Of a stretch of DNA of 64,000 nucleotides, positions 29,671 through 38,680 are shown piece after piece. The notes beneath the pieces are model-generated. The model had not been told where the DNA came from, did no database searches, and was given only the letters and a program-made list of their open reading frames with translations. The DNA is from CAVSDF01 sp963726715 (lineage in GTDB: Bacteria > Bacteroidota > Rhodothermia > Rhodothermales > BA12), in the NCBI GenBank assembly GCA_963726715.1, contig CAVSDF010000005.1:547121-611120 (forward strand), given 5' to 3'. The translations under genes were made by a program, and so were the position numbers. Numbering within the stretch: the first letter of the stretch is position 1; the number at the start of each line of letters is the position of its first letter.

Positions 29671-32600
29671 ATGGTCATCTCCGACTTTTCCATCAAGAAG
29701 CCTCTCGTCACGGTCGTGATGATGCTATCGCTCGTCGTGTTCGGCCTCGTGTCGCTCTCGCGGCTCGAAACCGACGAGTTTCCCGAGGTGGCCCCGCCGT
29801 TCCTCGTCGTCGGCGTGCCGTATCCCGGCGCCGCGCCGGACAACGTCGAGCGCGAGGTGCTCAACCCGGTCGAGGAGGCCGTGCAGTCGATCACGGGCGT
29901 CAAGAAGATCAACGGCAGCGCGTCGGACTCGTACGCCAGCCTGTTCATCGAATTCGAGTTCTCGAAGGACCTGCAAGAAGCTTCCAACGAGGTCCGCGAC
30001 GCCATCTCGGCCGTCCGGCAGGACCTTCCGGCGGAGATGGAGGAGCCGATCATCCGGCGCTTTTCGCCGAACGACTTCCCGATCGTCCGCATCGCGCTCT
30101 CGTCCGACCGCCTCTCGACAGCGCAGATGACGCAGATCGCCGACGGCACGCTCGCCCGCGAGTTCCGGACGATCTCCGGCGTCGCGCGCGTCGACATCGC
30201 CGGCAAGCGCAACCGCGAACTGACGATCAACATGCGCCCGGACGCGCTCGTGACGTTTGGCATCACGCCCGCGCAGGTCGTCGGGGCGGTGCAGAGCCAG
30301 AACCTCGCGGTGCCCGTCGGGCGCCTGAACGACGGCGGCAGCGAGCAGGCGATCCGCCTCGAAGGGCGCCTCAGCGACCCGCAGAGCTTCGGCCAGATTC
30401 CGGTCGGAATGGGCAACGGCGGGCGCACGGTGTACCTCGCCGAAGTCGCCGACGTCACCGACGGCGCCGAGGAAGGGCGCAGCCTCGCCCTCTTCAACGG
30501 TCGCGAGGCCGTCGGCATCGACATCGTCAAGGCGAGCGACGCCTCGACGACGACCGTGGCGAGCGCAGTGCTCGCCAAGATGGAGGCCGTCCGCACGACG
30601 CTGCCGGCGGGCACGACGATGGACCTCATCTCCGACTCCGGCGAGCGCGTGACGGCGTCGGTCGAGAACGTCGTCACGACGATGCTCGAAGGTCTCGTGC
30701 TCACCATCCTCATCGTCTTCATCTTCCTCAACTCGTGGCGCTCGACGGTCATCACCGGCCTCGCGCTTCCGATCTCGATGCTCGCCTCGTTCACAGCGGT
30801 CTACGCGGCGGGCTTCACGCTCAACACGATGTCGCTGCTCGGGCTCACGCTCGCCATCGGCATCATCATCGACGACGCCATCGTGGTGCGCGAGAACATC
30901 GTGCGGCACGTCGAGATGGGCAAAACGCACCTCGAAGCGTCGATGGAGGGGACCGATGAGATCGGCCTCGCCGTTGCCGCGACGACGTTTTCCATCGTGG
31001 CGGTCTTCGTGCCGATCGGGTTCATCGAGGGCCTCGCCGGGCAGTGGTTCAAGCCGTTCGCGCTCACCGTCGCCGCGTCGGTGCTCGTGTCGCTGTTCGT
31101 CTCGTTCTCGCTCGACCCGATGCTCTCGGCCTACTGGCCCGACCCGCACGTGCCGGAGGATCAGAAGTCGTTCATCACCAAGGCGCTCGACCGGTTCAAC
31201 CGCTGGTTCGACCGGCAGGCCAACAACTACCGCCGCCTCATCGCGTGGGCGCTCGACCACCCGGCCATCATGATCCTGTGGACCGTTGCGAGCCTCATCG
31301 CGGCCTTCGCGCTCCCGGCGTACGGCTGGGCGGCGGCCCTCATGGGCCTCGGCGTCGTGGCGGTGGGCACGGTGGTGCTCAAGGTGCTGCCCTCGCGCTG
31401 GTTCGTGACGGTGCCGGTGATGCTGGCCTCGCTCGTCGGGATGGTGATGGTCGAAGGCATCGCGCCCGAGTCGCGCAAGGTCGGCTCGTCGTTCTTCCCC
31501 GCCGACGACCGCGGCGAGCTCCAGATGTCGGTCTTCACGCCGCCCGGTTCGTCGGTCGAATACACGCGGGCGCGGCTGGAGCAGATCGGCCAGATCGCCC
31601 GCGCCTACCCCGAGGTGCGCTACTCGTACGCCACGATGACGAGCCAGGCGGGCGCCGTCGACGAGGGCGGGCTGTACCTGCGCCTCACGCCGATCGCCGA
31701 GCGCGCCGCCTCAGCAGGCGAGGTCACGCAGCGCCTGCGCGCCGACATCGCGCACATCACCGGCGTCGAGGCGTCGGTGCAAACGGGCTTCGACAACCAG
31801 AAGCAGATCCAGATTCAGCTGCGCGGGCAGGACCAGGCCGCGCTCCAGCGCACCGCCGACGCCCTCGTCGCCAAGGTCCGCGACACGCCCGGCGCCGTCG
31901 ATGTCGGCCTCTCGACGCGCGGGCGGCGCCCCGAGTACTCGGTGAGCATCGACCGCGACGCCGCCCTCGCGCGGGGCCTTTCGGTCGGCCAGATCGCCCA
32001 GTCGCTGCGCCCGGCCTTCGCCGGCGTCGACGCGGGCGACTGGGTGGACCCCGACGGCGAGACGCGCGACGTGTACGTCCGCTACTCGCCCGAGTCGCGG
32101 CGTTCGCCCGAGGCGCTCGCCTACCTCCCGCTCCGCGTGCAGGGGCCGATGGGCGCGCAGACGCTCACGCTCTCCGACGTGGCGACGGTCGAAGACGGCC
32201 TCGGCCCGGCGGTCATCCAGCACCTCGACGGCGACCCGGTCATCGCGGTCCAGGCCAACGTCGACCCGAGCTTCGCGCTCTCCGACGTGCTCAGCGGCAT
32301 CACCAGCCGCGCCGATACCGACGGCAACGCCCTCAACGGCATCCAACTCGGCGTGCCGGGCGTGACGGTCAGCCAGGGCGGCGAGTCGGAGGACCAGAAT
32401 GAGGTCTTCACCGGGATGATTCTGGCGCTCTTGTCTGGCATCCTTCTGATGTTCCTGATTCTCGTCTTGCAGTTCGGGTCGTTCCTCGACCCCATCGCCA
32501 TCCTCGTCTCGCTCCCCCTCTCGCTCATCGGCGTGATGCTGGGCCTGTTCGTCGCCGACCTGACGATCTCGCTGATGGCAATGATCGGCGTCATTCTTCT

Positions 32601-33033
32601 GATGGGCATCGTGGCGAAAAACGCGATCCTGCTCATCGATTTCGCCAAGGACGCGAAGGCGTCGGGGATGTCGACGCGCGACGCGCTGATCGAGGCGGGC
32701 GGCATCCGGCTCCGCCCGATCCTGATGACGACCTTCGCGCTCGTCGCCGGGATGATTCCGATTGCCATCGGCCACGGCGAAGGCGCCGGTTTCCGCGCGC
32801 CGCTCGGCGTGGCGGTCATCGGCGGCACGATCACGAGCACGATCCTGACGCTCCTCGTCGTCCCGACGGTCTGGGAGCTTCTCGACACGATGCGCTCGGC
32901 GTTCATCGCCAAATTCCGTGGGAATGCCGGCTCATCGGGCGCCCACGGCGACGGTGCGCACGAAGGCGCCGCCCCGGTCGTTACTCCAGAGGCCGAACCG
33001 GTCTACGCTTTCTCGACGGTGCGCCCTGGGTGA
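29671..33033 (+). CDS. RND-family efflux transporter permease (HAE1/AcrB type)
   Basis: 1,120-residue proton-driven inner-membrane pump. ATG 29671 (MVISDFSIKKPLVTVVMM) matches the usual N-terminus; earlier in-frame starts lack conservation. It has TM1, a first periplasmic porter loop (VPYPGAAPDNVEREVLNPVE), TM2-6 with the proton-relay pair in LAIGIIIDDAIVVRENIVRH, an inserted hydrophobic stretch between TM6 and TM7 (HPAIMILWTVASLIAAFALP and AALMGLGVVAVGTVVLKVLP), a second porter loop, and TM8-12 with MGIVAKNAILLIDFAKDAK. No membrane-fusion protein or TolC gene is adjacent, so partners are elsewhere. The substrate is unknown. A terminator hairpin follows the stop. The frame is intact over 3.3 kb. 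Confidence 0.93.
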   Translation: MVISDFSIKKPLVTVVMMLSLVVFGLVSLSRLETDEFPEVAPPFLVVGVPYPGAAPDNVEREVLNPVEEAVQSITGVKKINGSASDSYASLFIEFEFSKDLQEASNEVRDAISAVRQDLPAEMEEPIIRRFSPNDFPIVRIALSSDRLSTAQMTQIADGTLAREFRTISGVARVDIAGKRNRELTINMRPDALVTFGITPAQVVGAVQSQNLAVPVGRLNDGGSEQAIRLEGRLSDPQSFGQIPVGMGNGGRTVYLAEVADVTDGAEEGRSLALFNGREAVGIDIVKASDASTTTVASAVLAKMEAVRTTLPAGTTMDLISDSGERVTASVENVVTTMLEGLVLTILIVFIFLNSWRSTVITGLALPISMLASFTAVYAAGFTLNTMSLLGLTLAIGIIIDDAIVVRENIVRHVEMGKTHLEASMEGTDEIGLAVAATTFSIVAVFVPIGFIEGLAGQWFKPFALTVAASVLVSLFVSFSLDPMLSAYWPDPHVPEDQKSFITKALDRFNRWFDRQANNYRRLIAWALDHPAIMILWTVASLIAAFALPAYGWAAALMGLGVVAVGTVVLKVLPSRWFVTVPVMLASLVGMVMVEGIAPESRKVGSSFFPADDRGELQMSVFTPPGSSVEYTRARLEQIGQIARAYPEVRYSYATMTSQAGAVDEGGLYLRLTPIAERAASAGEVTQRLRADIAHITGVEASVQTGFDNQKQIQIQLRGQDQAALQRTADALVAKVRDTPGAVDVGLSTRGRRPEYSVSIDRDAALARGLSVGQIAQSLRPAFAGVDAGDWVDPDGETRDVYVRYSPESRRSPEALAYLPLRVQGPMGAQTLTLSDVATVEDGLGPAVIQHLDGDPVIAVQANVDPSFALSDVLSGITSRADTDGNALNGIQLGVPGVTVSQGGESEDQNEVFTGMILALLSGILLMFLILVLQFGSFLDPIAILVSLPLSLIGVMLGLFVADLTISLMAMIGVILLMGIVAKNAILLIDFAKDAKASGMSTRDALIEAGGIRLRPILMTTFALVAGMIPIAIGHGEGAGFRAPLGVAVIGGTITSTILTLLVVPTVWELLDTMRSAFIAKFRGNAGSSGAHGDGAHEGAAPVVTPEAEPVYAFSTVRPG

Positions 33034-33056
33034 GAGGATCATCGCCGAGACCGGAC

Positions 33057-33099
33057 CGCGGGGGTGTCGCCAACCGGCGCCGCCCCCGCGGCCGTTTTG
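33057..33099 (+). terminator. Terminator of the RND gene
   Basis: CCGCGGGGG (33057-33065) pairs with CCCCCGCGG (33083-33091), followed by CCGTTTTG. It lies 24 nt after the stop. Confidence 0.75.
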
Positions 33100-33170
33100 G
33101 GGGATGGCGTCGCGGCAGCGCGGCGACCCAGAGTATGCGTTCGTGAAGTAGCACCTGCACCTCTTCTCAA

Positions 33171-33423
33171 CCGTCGTTCCCGCGAATGCGGGAATCCAGA
33201 AGGGGTCACGCACAGCGTTCTGCACTCTGGGTCCCTGCTTTCGCGCTGACGGGGTAGGTATGACGTCGGTGGCTTGTCTGCGCCCTTTCTCTTGCCTCCG
33301 TCATCCCCAGCCCCGACCGGGGATCCAGAGCCGCGGCACCGGCGGCCAGAGGTGCGCTGGGCCCCTCGGAGGCTGCCTCGCGCGCAGAGACTCGATCCCC
33401 GCTTTCGCGGGGATGACGGACTT
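33171..33423. repeat. Two GTCATCCCCGC-type inverted-repeat modules
   Basis: Module 1 (33171-33249) begins CGTTCCCGCGAATGCGGGAA and ends CCCTGCTTTCGCGCTGACGG. Module 2 (33298-33423) begins CGTCATCCCC...GGGGATCCAGA and ends GATCCCCGCTTTCGCGGGGA plus TGACGG. Each has terminal inverted repeats around unrelated inner sequence. It resembles widespread short mobile repeats known from many proteobacteria. Confidence 0.75.
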
Positions 33424-33438
33424 TGTGAACAGGCTCTA

Positions 33439-33457
33439 ACATATATAGGATATATGT
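33439..33457. promoter_or_regulatory. AT-rich perfect palindrome
   Basis: ACATATAT-agg-ATATATGT, 19 nt beyond the stop of the Ig-like gene. It is exceptionally AT-rich for this genome. It may be an operator, or the 3' stem of that gene's transcript. Confidence 0.5.
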
Positions 33458-33475
33458 CAGGGTTGGGTGCGCCAG

Positions 33476-35269
33476 TCACAACCGGATCGCGTCGGGCATC
33501 GCGGTGTCCCACCGGGCGCGGACGGTGACGGGCGTGTCGATGCGCGCGAGGGCTTCGGCGGCGCGCCACGGACGGAGGGCGCCCGGCGTCCATCGCCCGT
33601 CGTCGTCGCGGTCGTGCCAGGCGAGGAGGCGGTACGGGCCTGCCGGAAGGCCGGAGAAGGCGAATGCGCCATCGTTCGCCGCGCGCGTGACGAAGCGCCG
33701 CCCGGCGCCCTCCGCCACCACGACGACTGCGCCGGCACTCGCTTCGACCTCTTCGGTCCCGACCGCCGCGACGCGCTCGATACGTCCGGACAGGCTGCCG
33801 AGGTCACGCGCATCGAACGTCGTCACCCGCCTCGCCGAATCGAGCGCTGTGCCCTCCGTGGATGCAAGCCCGACGACGAACGGCGTCGCCGCGACGACCG
33901 AGACGCGCGTGCCGCTCGCATCGGGCACGAAGCGCCGCGCAATCGCCTGCCCGAGCGTGTCGCGCACGATCAACCGGACGCTGTCGGCACCGAAGGGACG
34001 GGAGAGCACGAGCCCGAACGCCTCGCCGGGCACGAGCCGTCCGTCGTCGGGCACCGTCGCCGCGATACGCAGCCGCAGCGTATCGGGCGTGGCGATGGGC
34101 GTGACGGCGAGCAGGGAGACCCGCGCCGCATTTCCGGACGTGTCGCGCACCGCGCCCGTCGTGAGGCGGTGTCGACGGAGCGCGAGCGGCGGCGTCTCGA
34201 CCATCACCTCGCGCCCGAATCCCGCATCGCCCCCGGACGGCGTGACCGTCGGCGCATCGGCGGACATAGCCTCTCCGGTTGGCGCCGGCATCCAGACGGC
34301 ACGGATGGGCACGTCGGCGCCGGTGGTGTCGGTGAGGCGCCACCCTCCGGCGCCGGTCAGGCGGACGGGTTCGGAGAAGCGCACGGACAGCCGCGTCGAC
34401 GCGATGCTTCGGGCGCGTTCGGGCCGAGGCGCCGTCGTGTCGGCCCGCGCGAGGCGCCACGTCAGGCGCGCGAGCGTGTCGACGGGCGCGGGTGGTGGGA
34501 CTGCGCGCGAGGTGTCGCGGGCGGCGGCGCTGTCCGCGCGGGTCGGCGGGATCGCGGCGATGCGGGGCGTGAGGGCAGGGGCGGGCGGGGCGGCAACCGC
34601 TTCGCCTGCGTCGATGCGGCGGTTGCGGTTGCGGTCCTCGACGGCGGCCACGAAGAGCGGCGCGGCGCCGAGGTATCCGAGCCGGAAGACGCCGTCGGCG
34701 CCCGTCTGCGTCCGCGCGACCGGGCGGGAGGTGAAGGCCGAGTCGCCGCGGAGCGTGTCCGACGCGGGCCACGCGAGCACGTCGACGCCGCCGCGCGGCG
34801 CGCCCGAAATTCCGTCGACGACCCGCCCGGCGAGGGTGCCTCGGTCGATCGTCGCGCCCGTCGAGAAGGCGAGCGTCAGCGGCGCCGTCAGCGGCACACC
34901 GCGCAAATCGCGCAACCCGGTGTCGAAGGTGACGACGTACGTCGTGTTCGGGCGCAGGTCGCCGAGCCGAACCGTCACGCGCCGCCCGTTCGCCTCGACG
35001 CGCAGCGGCGCGTCGGTGTCCGGCGTCACCGCGACGGCGCGGGCGACGCTGCCCTCGTCGAGCGCCTCGGAGAACGTCAGCCGCAGCGTCCCGTCCGACA
35101 CCCCGAGCGCGCCGTCCGACGGCGTCGCTTCGACGAGCCGCGGCGGCGTCCGGTCGAGCGGCCCCCCCGTCGGCGGCACCGGGTTCGCGCATCCGGCGGC
35201 CATAAGTGCGACGACGACCGCCAGAGCCGCAGCCCGCACCGCACGCGTAGGGGCCGGGCTCAGACCCAC
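33476..35269 (-). CDS. Ig-like (Big_5) domain lipoprotein
   Basis: About 597 residues. GTG 35269 gives the signal peptide MGLSPAPTRAVRAAALAVVV and lipobox ALMAAGC, then ANPVPPTGGPLDRTPPRLVE, a lead common to a Bacteroidota family of Ig-like lipoproteins. ATG 35365 would add 32 unsupported residues. A Big_5 domain (about 45-140: SDGTLRLTFSEALDEGSVAR; YVVTFDTGLRDLRGVPL) is followed by carboxypeptidase-regulatory-like folds (GTLAGRVVDGISGAPRGGVD; DGVFRLGYLGAAPLFVAAVE; ending FSGLPAGPYRLLAWHDRDDD). It is probably a surface or cell-wall associated structural protein. No enzymatic motif is seen. It may be co-transcribed with the small secreted protein upstream. Confidence 0.82.
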   Translation of the reverse strand: MGLSPAPTRAVRAAALAVVVALMAAGCANPVPPTGGPLDRTPPRLVEATPSDGALGVSDGTLRLTFSEALDEGSVARAVAVTPDTDAPLRVEANGRRVTVRLGDLRPNTTYVVTFDTGLRDLRGVPLTAPLTLAFSTGATIDRGTLAGRVVDGISGAPRGGVDVLAWPASDTLRGDSAFTSRPVARTQTGADGVFRLGYLGAAPLFVAAVEDRNRNRRIDAGEAVAAPPAPALTPRIAAIPPTRADSAAARDTSRAVPPPAPVDTLARLTWRLARADTTAPRPERARSIASTRLSVRFSEPVRLTGAGGWRLTDTTGADVPIRAVWMPAPTGEAMSADAPTVTPSGGDAGFGREVMVETPPLALRRHRLTTGAVRDTSGNAARVSLLAVTPIATPDTLRLRIAATVPDDGRLVPGEAFGLVLSRPFGADSVRLIVRDTLGQAIARRFVPDASGTRVSVVAATPFVVGLASTEGTALDSARRVTTFDARDLGSLSGRIERVAAVGTEEVEASAGAVVVVAEGAGRRFVTRAANDGAFAFSGLPAGPYRLLAWHDRDDDGRWTPGALRPWRAAEALARIDTPVTVRARWDTAMPDAIRL

Positions 35270-35447
35270 CCGCGCAGACGCCCGGGTTCGGTTCGACGTT
35301 CGGGGTCGGATCGGCCCGCCGCAGGCATCGGACGCCCCATTTGCGCGGTCAATGTGCAGACGCATCGTCAACGGAAAAAACGGCAGCACAGGCAAAACAG
35401 GCAGGCAAAGCGGCAGAACGCACCCGACGCCGCAATCCGCGCGGGGG

Positions 35448-36032
35448 TCAGCGCGAGCGCAGGGTGAAGAGCAGGAGCGTGCCGGTGACGAGCGCCCCGG
35501 CGAGCACGACGGCCTCGCCCGCGCGGCGCAGGCGCGACGGCGGCGGCGCCTGCCCGGTCGTCTCGCCGAACGCGGAGTCTTCGAGGGCGGCGCGGTCGGA
35601 GGCGCGGATCGTGTCGTCCGCGCGGCGCGAACACGGCGCATCGTAGACGACCGCGCCGCCCCGCACGACGCGCGTCCGCAGGCCGAGGGTGACGCGCCGC
35701 GCAAGGCGCCCGCGCCCGGCGCGTCCGTACGTCACCGCCGCCGACTCGACGCGCACCTCCACCCGTCCGGCGGTGCTCGCCGTCGTATCCACGGCCTCGT
35801 CGATGCGGCGCCCAGCTCCGGTCCACGCGGTCACGAGGGCGCTGCGGAGATACGGAATCGGCACGTCGAGCGCGAGGCGGTCGGGGATCGGCGCGCCGAC
35901 GAGGCAGTCGACGGCGAGGCGCCCGTAGACCTCGGCGTTCGTGGCGAGGGCCGAGGCGGCAGGCTGCGCCCGCGCATCCGGAGCTGCGGCGGACGCAGCG
36001 GCAAGGGCGGTGAGGAGCAGGAGGCGGCGCAT
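35448..36032 (-). CDS. Secreted/membrane protein of unknown function
   Basis: 194 residues. MRRLLLLTALAAASAAAPDA then RAQ is a cleavable signal peptide. The mature domain has two Cys (DCLVGAPIPDRL and YDAPCSRRADD) that could form a disulfide, a mostly beta pattern in the middle (GRVEVRVESAAVTYG; VTLGLRTRVVRGGAVVYDA), and a C-terminal helix ending VVLAGALVTGTLLLFTLRSR, which looks like a single transmembrane anchor. I do not recognise a family. A TACCTTGC promoter box lies only 3 nt before ATG 36032, so the mRNA may be leaderless. Confidence 0.75.
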   Translation of the reverse strand: MRRLLLLTALAAASAAAPDARAQPAASALATNAEVYGRLAVDCLVGAPIPDRLALDVPIPYLRSALVTAWTGAGRRIDEAVDTTASTAGRVEVRVESAAVTYGRAGRGRLARRVTLGLRTRVVRGGAVVYDAPCSRRADDTIRASDRAALEDSAFGETTGQAPPPSRLRRAGEAVVLAGALVTGTLLLFTLRSR

Positions 36033-36035
36033 GGC

Positions 36036-36043
36036 GCAAGGTA
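36036..36043 (-). promoter_or_regulatory. TAnnTTnG -7 element next to ATG 36032
   Basis: On the minus strand TACCTTGC-GCC-ATG. The box abuts the start codon, as at 20634-20646. Confidence 0.4.
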
Positions 36044-36170
36044 GAGCCGCGCGGGCGGCGCGCGGGCAGGGCGGCGCATCGAGGCAGGGACGCACCGGAA
36101 TCCTTGTTGCAACGGGAAACGGGGCGGCGATGCAGCGTTCGGCCCGTTCGACCCTCCCTTTCCGCCTTCG

Positions 36171-36929
36171 ATGCCCGACCCGTCCACGCCCCCCGCGGCC
36201 CCCGTCACCCTCGTCTTCGGCGCCACCGGCGGCATCGGACGCGCCGTCGTTGCCCGCGCCGCCGCGCGGGGGGCCCGCCTCGTCCTCGCCGCCCGCAGCG
36301 CTGGCCCGCTCGAAGCGCTCGCCACCGAGACCGGCGCCCTGGCCGTCCCGACCGACGCCACCGACGCCGCGAGCGTGCAGGCCGCCGTGCAGGCCGCCCT
36401 CGACACGCACGGGCGCCTCGACGCCGCCGTCTGCCTCGTCGGTTCGATCCTGCTCAAACCCGCGCACCTGACAAGCCCCGACGAGTTCGCGACCACGATC
36501 GCCCTCAACCTGACGACCGCCTTCAACGTCGTCCGCAGCGCCGCGCGGGCGATGATGGCGACGGGCGGCTCGATCGTCCTCGCCTCGTCGGCGGTGGCGC
36601 GCGTCGGGCTCGTCAACCACGAGGCGATCGCGGCGGCCAAGGCAGGCGTGGCCGGCCTCGCGCTCTCGGCGGCGGCGACGTACGCGGCGCGCGGCGTGCG
36701 CGTCAACGCGGTCGCGCCGGGCCTCGTCGAGACGCCCCTCGCGGCGCGCGTGCTCTCGAGCGAGGCCGGGCGGCAGCAGTCGGCGGCGATGCACGCGCTC
36801 GGCCGGATCGGGCAGCCGGGCGATGTCGCCGAGGCCATCGACTGGCTCCTCGACGGCGCGCGCTCGTCGTGGGTGACGGGGCAGGTGATCGGGGTGGATG
36901 GGGGACTCGGGACGCTGCGGCCCCGGTGA
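36171..36929 (+). CDS. SDR-family oxidoreductase without the catalytic tyrosine
   Basis: 252 residues with a Rossmann fold. The cofactor loop is VFGATGGIGRAVVARAAARG and the NNAG-equivalent region CLVGSILLK. The Ser of the catalytic set is present (IVLASSAVARVG), as is the Lys (HEAIAAAKAGVAGLAL), but the Tyr four residues before that Lys is Ile. The C-terminal RVNAVAPGLVETPLA and WVTGQVIGVDGGLGTLRP are standard. This HEAIAAAK subgroup of short-chain dehydrogenases occurs in other bacteria. It may have altered or no redox activity. It stands alone. The start is ATG 36171. Confidence 0.88.
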   Translation: MPDPSTPPAAPVTLVFGATGGIGRAVVARAAARGARLVLAARSAGPLEALATETGALAVPTDATDAASVQAAVQAALDTHGRLDAAVCLVGSILLKPAHLTSPDEFATTIALNLTTAFNVVRSAARAMMATGGSIVLASSAVARVGLVNHEAIAAAKAGVAGLALSAAATYAARGVRVNAVAPGLVETPLAARVLSSEAGRQQSAAMHALGRIGQPGDVAEAIDWLLDGARSSWVTGQVIGVDGGLGTLRPR

Positions 36930-36934
36930 GGCGA

Positions 36935-37044
36935 TGCCCCCTCCTGCTGCTACGGCCTGAACCGAAGGTCCGCGAAGCGGAACGGCCTCTGCGGCGGTCC
37001 TCCTCCGCGGTCGCGGGGGAGGTGCCCGAAGGGCGGAGGGGGCG
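36935..37044 (-). repeat. MITE-like repeat REP2, long form (inverted)
   Basis: It shares ends with the copies at 27939, 44151 and 60637. The inner segment CTTCGCGGACCTTCGGTTCA (read on the minus strand) is shared only with the 44151 copy. Confidence 0.8.
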
Positions 37045-37151
37045 GGTGCCGACGCGCATTGGAACGCAACCGTTGCCGGGAGCGAGGCCGCGCAGGCGAA
37101 CCGCCGTCCGTCGTCCATCGTCCGCCGTCCATCCCCAACACTCCCCCGTCC

Positions 37152-38578
37152 GTGCGCACCGCCCTCGTCCTCTTCTCGCGCGACCTGCGCCGCCACGACC
37201 ACGCCGCCCTCACGCACGCCGCGCGGCACTTCGACGCCGTCGTTCCGGTCTTCGTCTGGGCGCCCGATGAGGAGGCGCCGTGGGCGCCCGGCGGCGCGCA
37301 CCGCTGGTGGCTGCACCACAGCCTCGATTCCCTCGCCGCTGACCTCGTCGCCGATGGGTCGCGCCTGACGCTTCGCCACGGCCCGACGCTCGGCGCCGTC
37401 CGCGATCTCGTCGCCGAGACCGGCGCGAGTGGCGTCTTCTGGCACGCCGCCGTCGAGCCGGTCCTGCGCGAGCGTGACGCCGATCTCCTCGCCGCCCTCC
37501 GCGCCGACGGCCTTGACGCCGAAGCCTTCGCCGGGCGTTTGCTCCACGACCCGGACGTCGTCCAGACCGGCTCCGGCACGCCGTACCGCGTCTTCACGCC
37601 GTTCTACCGCACCTTCCAGCGCGACCTCGCCGTTCCGCTTCCGCTCCCGGCGCTGCCCCTCGCCGCGAAATCCCCCGACACGTGGCCGCGCTCCGAGCCG
37701 CTCTCTGCCTTCGACCTGCTGCCAGCGATCCCGTGGGACGTCGCCTTCCCCGGCGTCTGGACGCCCGGCGAGTCCGCCGCCCGCGACCGCCTCGCCGAGC
37801 GCGCCGCCGGGGGCCTCGACGGCTACGCCACCCGCCGCGACCTCCCCGCCGACGACGGCACCTCGCGCCTGTCGCCGCGCCTGCACTGGGGAGAGCTGTC
37901 TCCGCGCACCGTCTGGCACGCCGCTGCCGACAGCGCCCTGCCCGGCGCCGACCGCGAGACGTTCCACAAGGAAGTCGCCTGGCGCGAGTTTTCCGCCCAC
38001 CTGCTCTGGCACTTCCCGCACACCCCGGCGAGCCGTTGCGCGCGGAGTTCGCCCGCCTCGAGTGGCGCAACGATCCCGACGGCCTGCGGCGCTGGCAGAG
38101 CGGCGAGACCGGTTTTCCGATTGTGGATGCGGGGATGCGGCAGCTCTGGGCGGTCGGGTGGATGCACAACCGCGTGCGCATGATCGCCGCCTCGCTGCTC
38201 ACCAAAGACCTGCTCGTCTCGTGGACCGAGGGCGCGCGGTGGTTCTGGGACACGCTCGTCGACGCCGACCTTGCCAGCAACACCTTCGGATGGCAGTGGG
38301 CCGCCGGATCGGGCGCCGACGCCCAGCCCTTCTTCCGCATCTTCAACCCGACGACGCAGGGCCAGAAGTTCGACCCCGACGGCGCCTACGTCCGCCGCTG
38401 GGTCCCCGAACTCGCCGCCCTCCCGACGCGCTACCTCCACGACCCCGCAAGCGCCCCGGCCTCGGTCCTTGCCACCGCAAACGTCCGCATCGGCACCACC
38501 TACCCGCGCCCGATCGTCGACCACAAAGCCGCCCGCCAGCGCGCCCTCGACGCCTTCGCCGCCCTGAAATCGGGGTGA
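37152..38578 (+). CDS. phrB: Deoxyribodipyrimidine photolyase (one frameshift)
   Basis: Light-driven repair of cyclobutane pyrimidine dimers. From GTG 37152 the N-terminal antenna domain (VLFSRDLRRHDHAALTHAAR; PVFVWAPDEE) is followed by the helical FAD domain: TSRLSPRLHWGELSPRTVWH, FHKEVAWREFSAHLLWHFP, then, after a frame change near 38025, FPIVDAGMRQLWAVGWMHNR, VRMIAASLLTKDLLVSW, GARWFWDTLVDADLASNTFG and WQW, and FNPTTQGQKFDPDGAYVRRW. These are class I CPD photolyase signatures, with the Trp-rich electron path. About 475 residues, normal length. The frame change lies in a GC-rich run and both halves are well conserved. Confidence 0.93.
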
Positions 38579-38653
38579 CGGGGATGGGCGGTTTGGCCGT
38601 TGTCGTCTGTCGTCTCCGCCGACACGCGTCGGCGCATGGCCGTTCGACCGGCC

Positions 38654-38661
38654 TATCTTGG
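38654..38661 (+). promoter_or_regulatory. TAnnTTnG -7 element upstream of pyrR
   Basis: TATCTTGG, 19 nt before ATG 38681. This leaves too short a leader for a PyrR-type RNA attenuator. Confidence 0.5.
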
Positions 38662-38680
38662 GCCGCACAGCCCCCCGCAG

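Noticed and set aside
38579..38680. PyrR-binding attenuator before pyrR
   Set aside because: The likely promoter lies 19 nt before the start. There is no room for the antiterminator/terminator structure.
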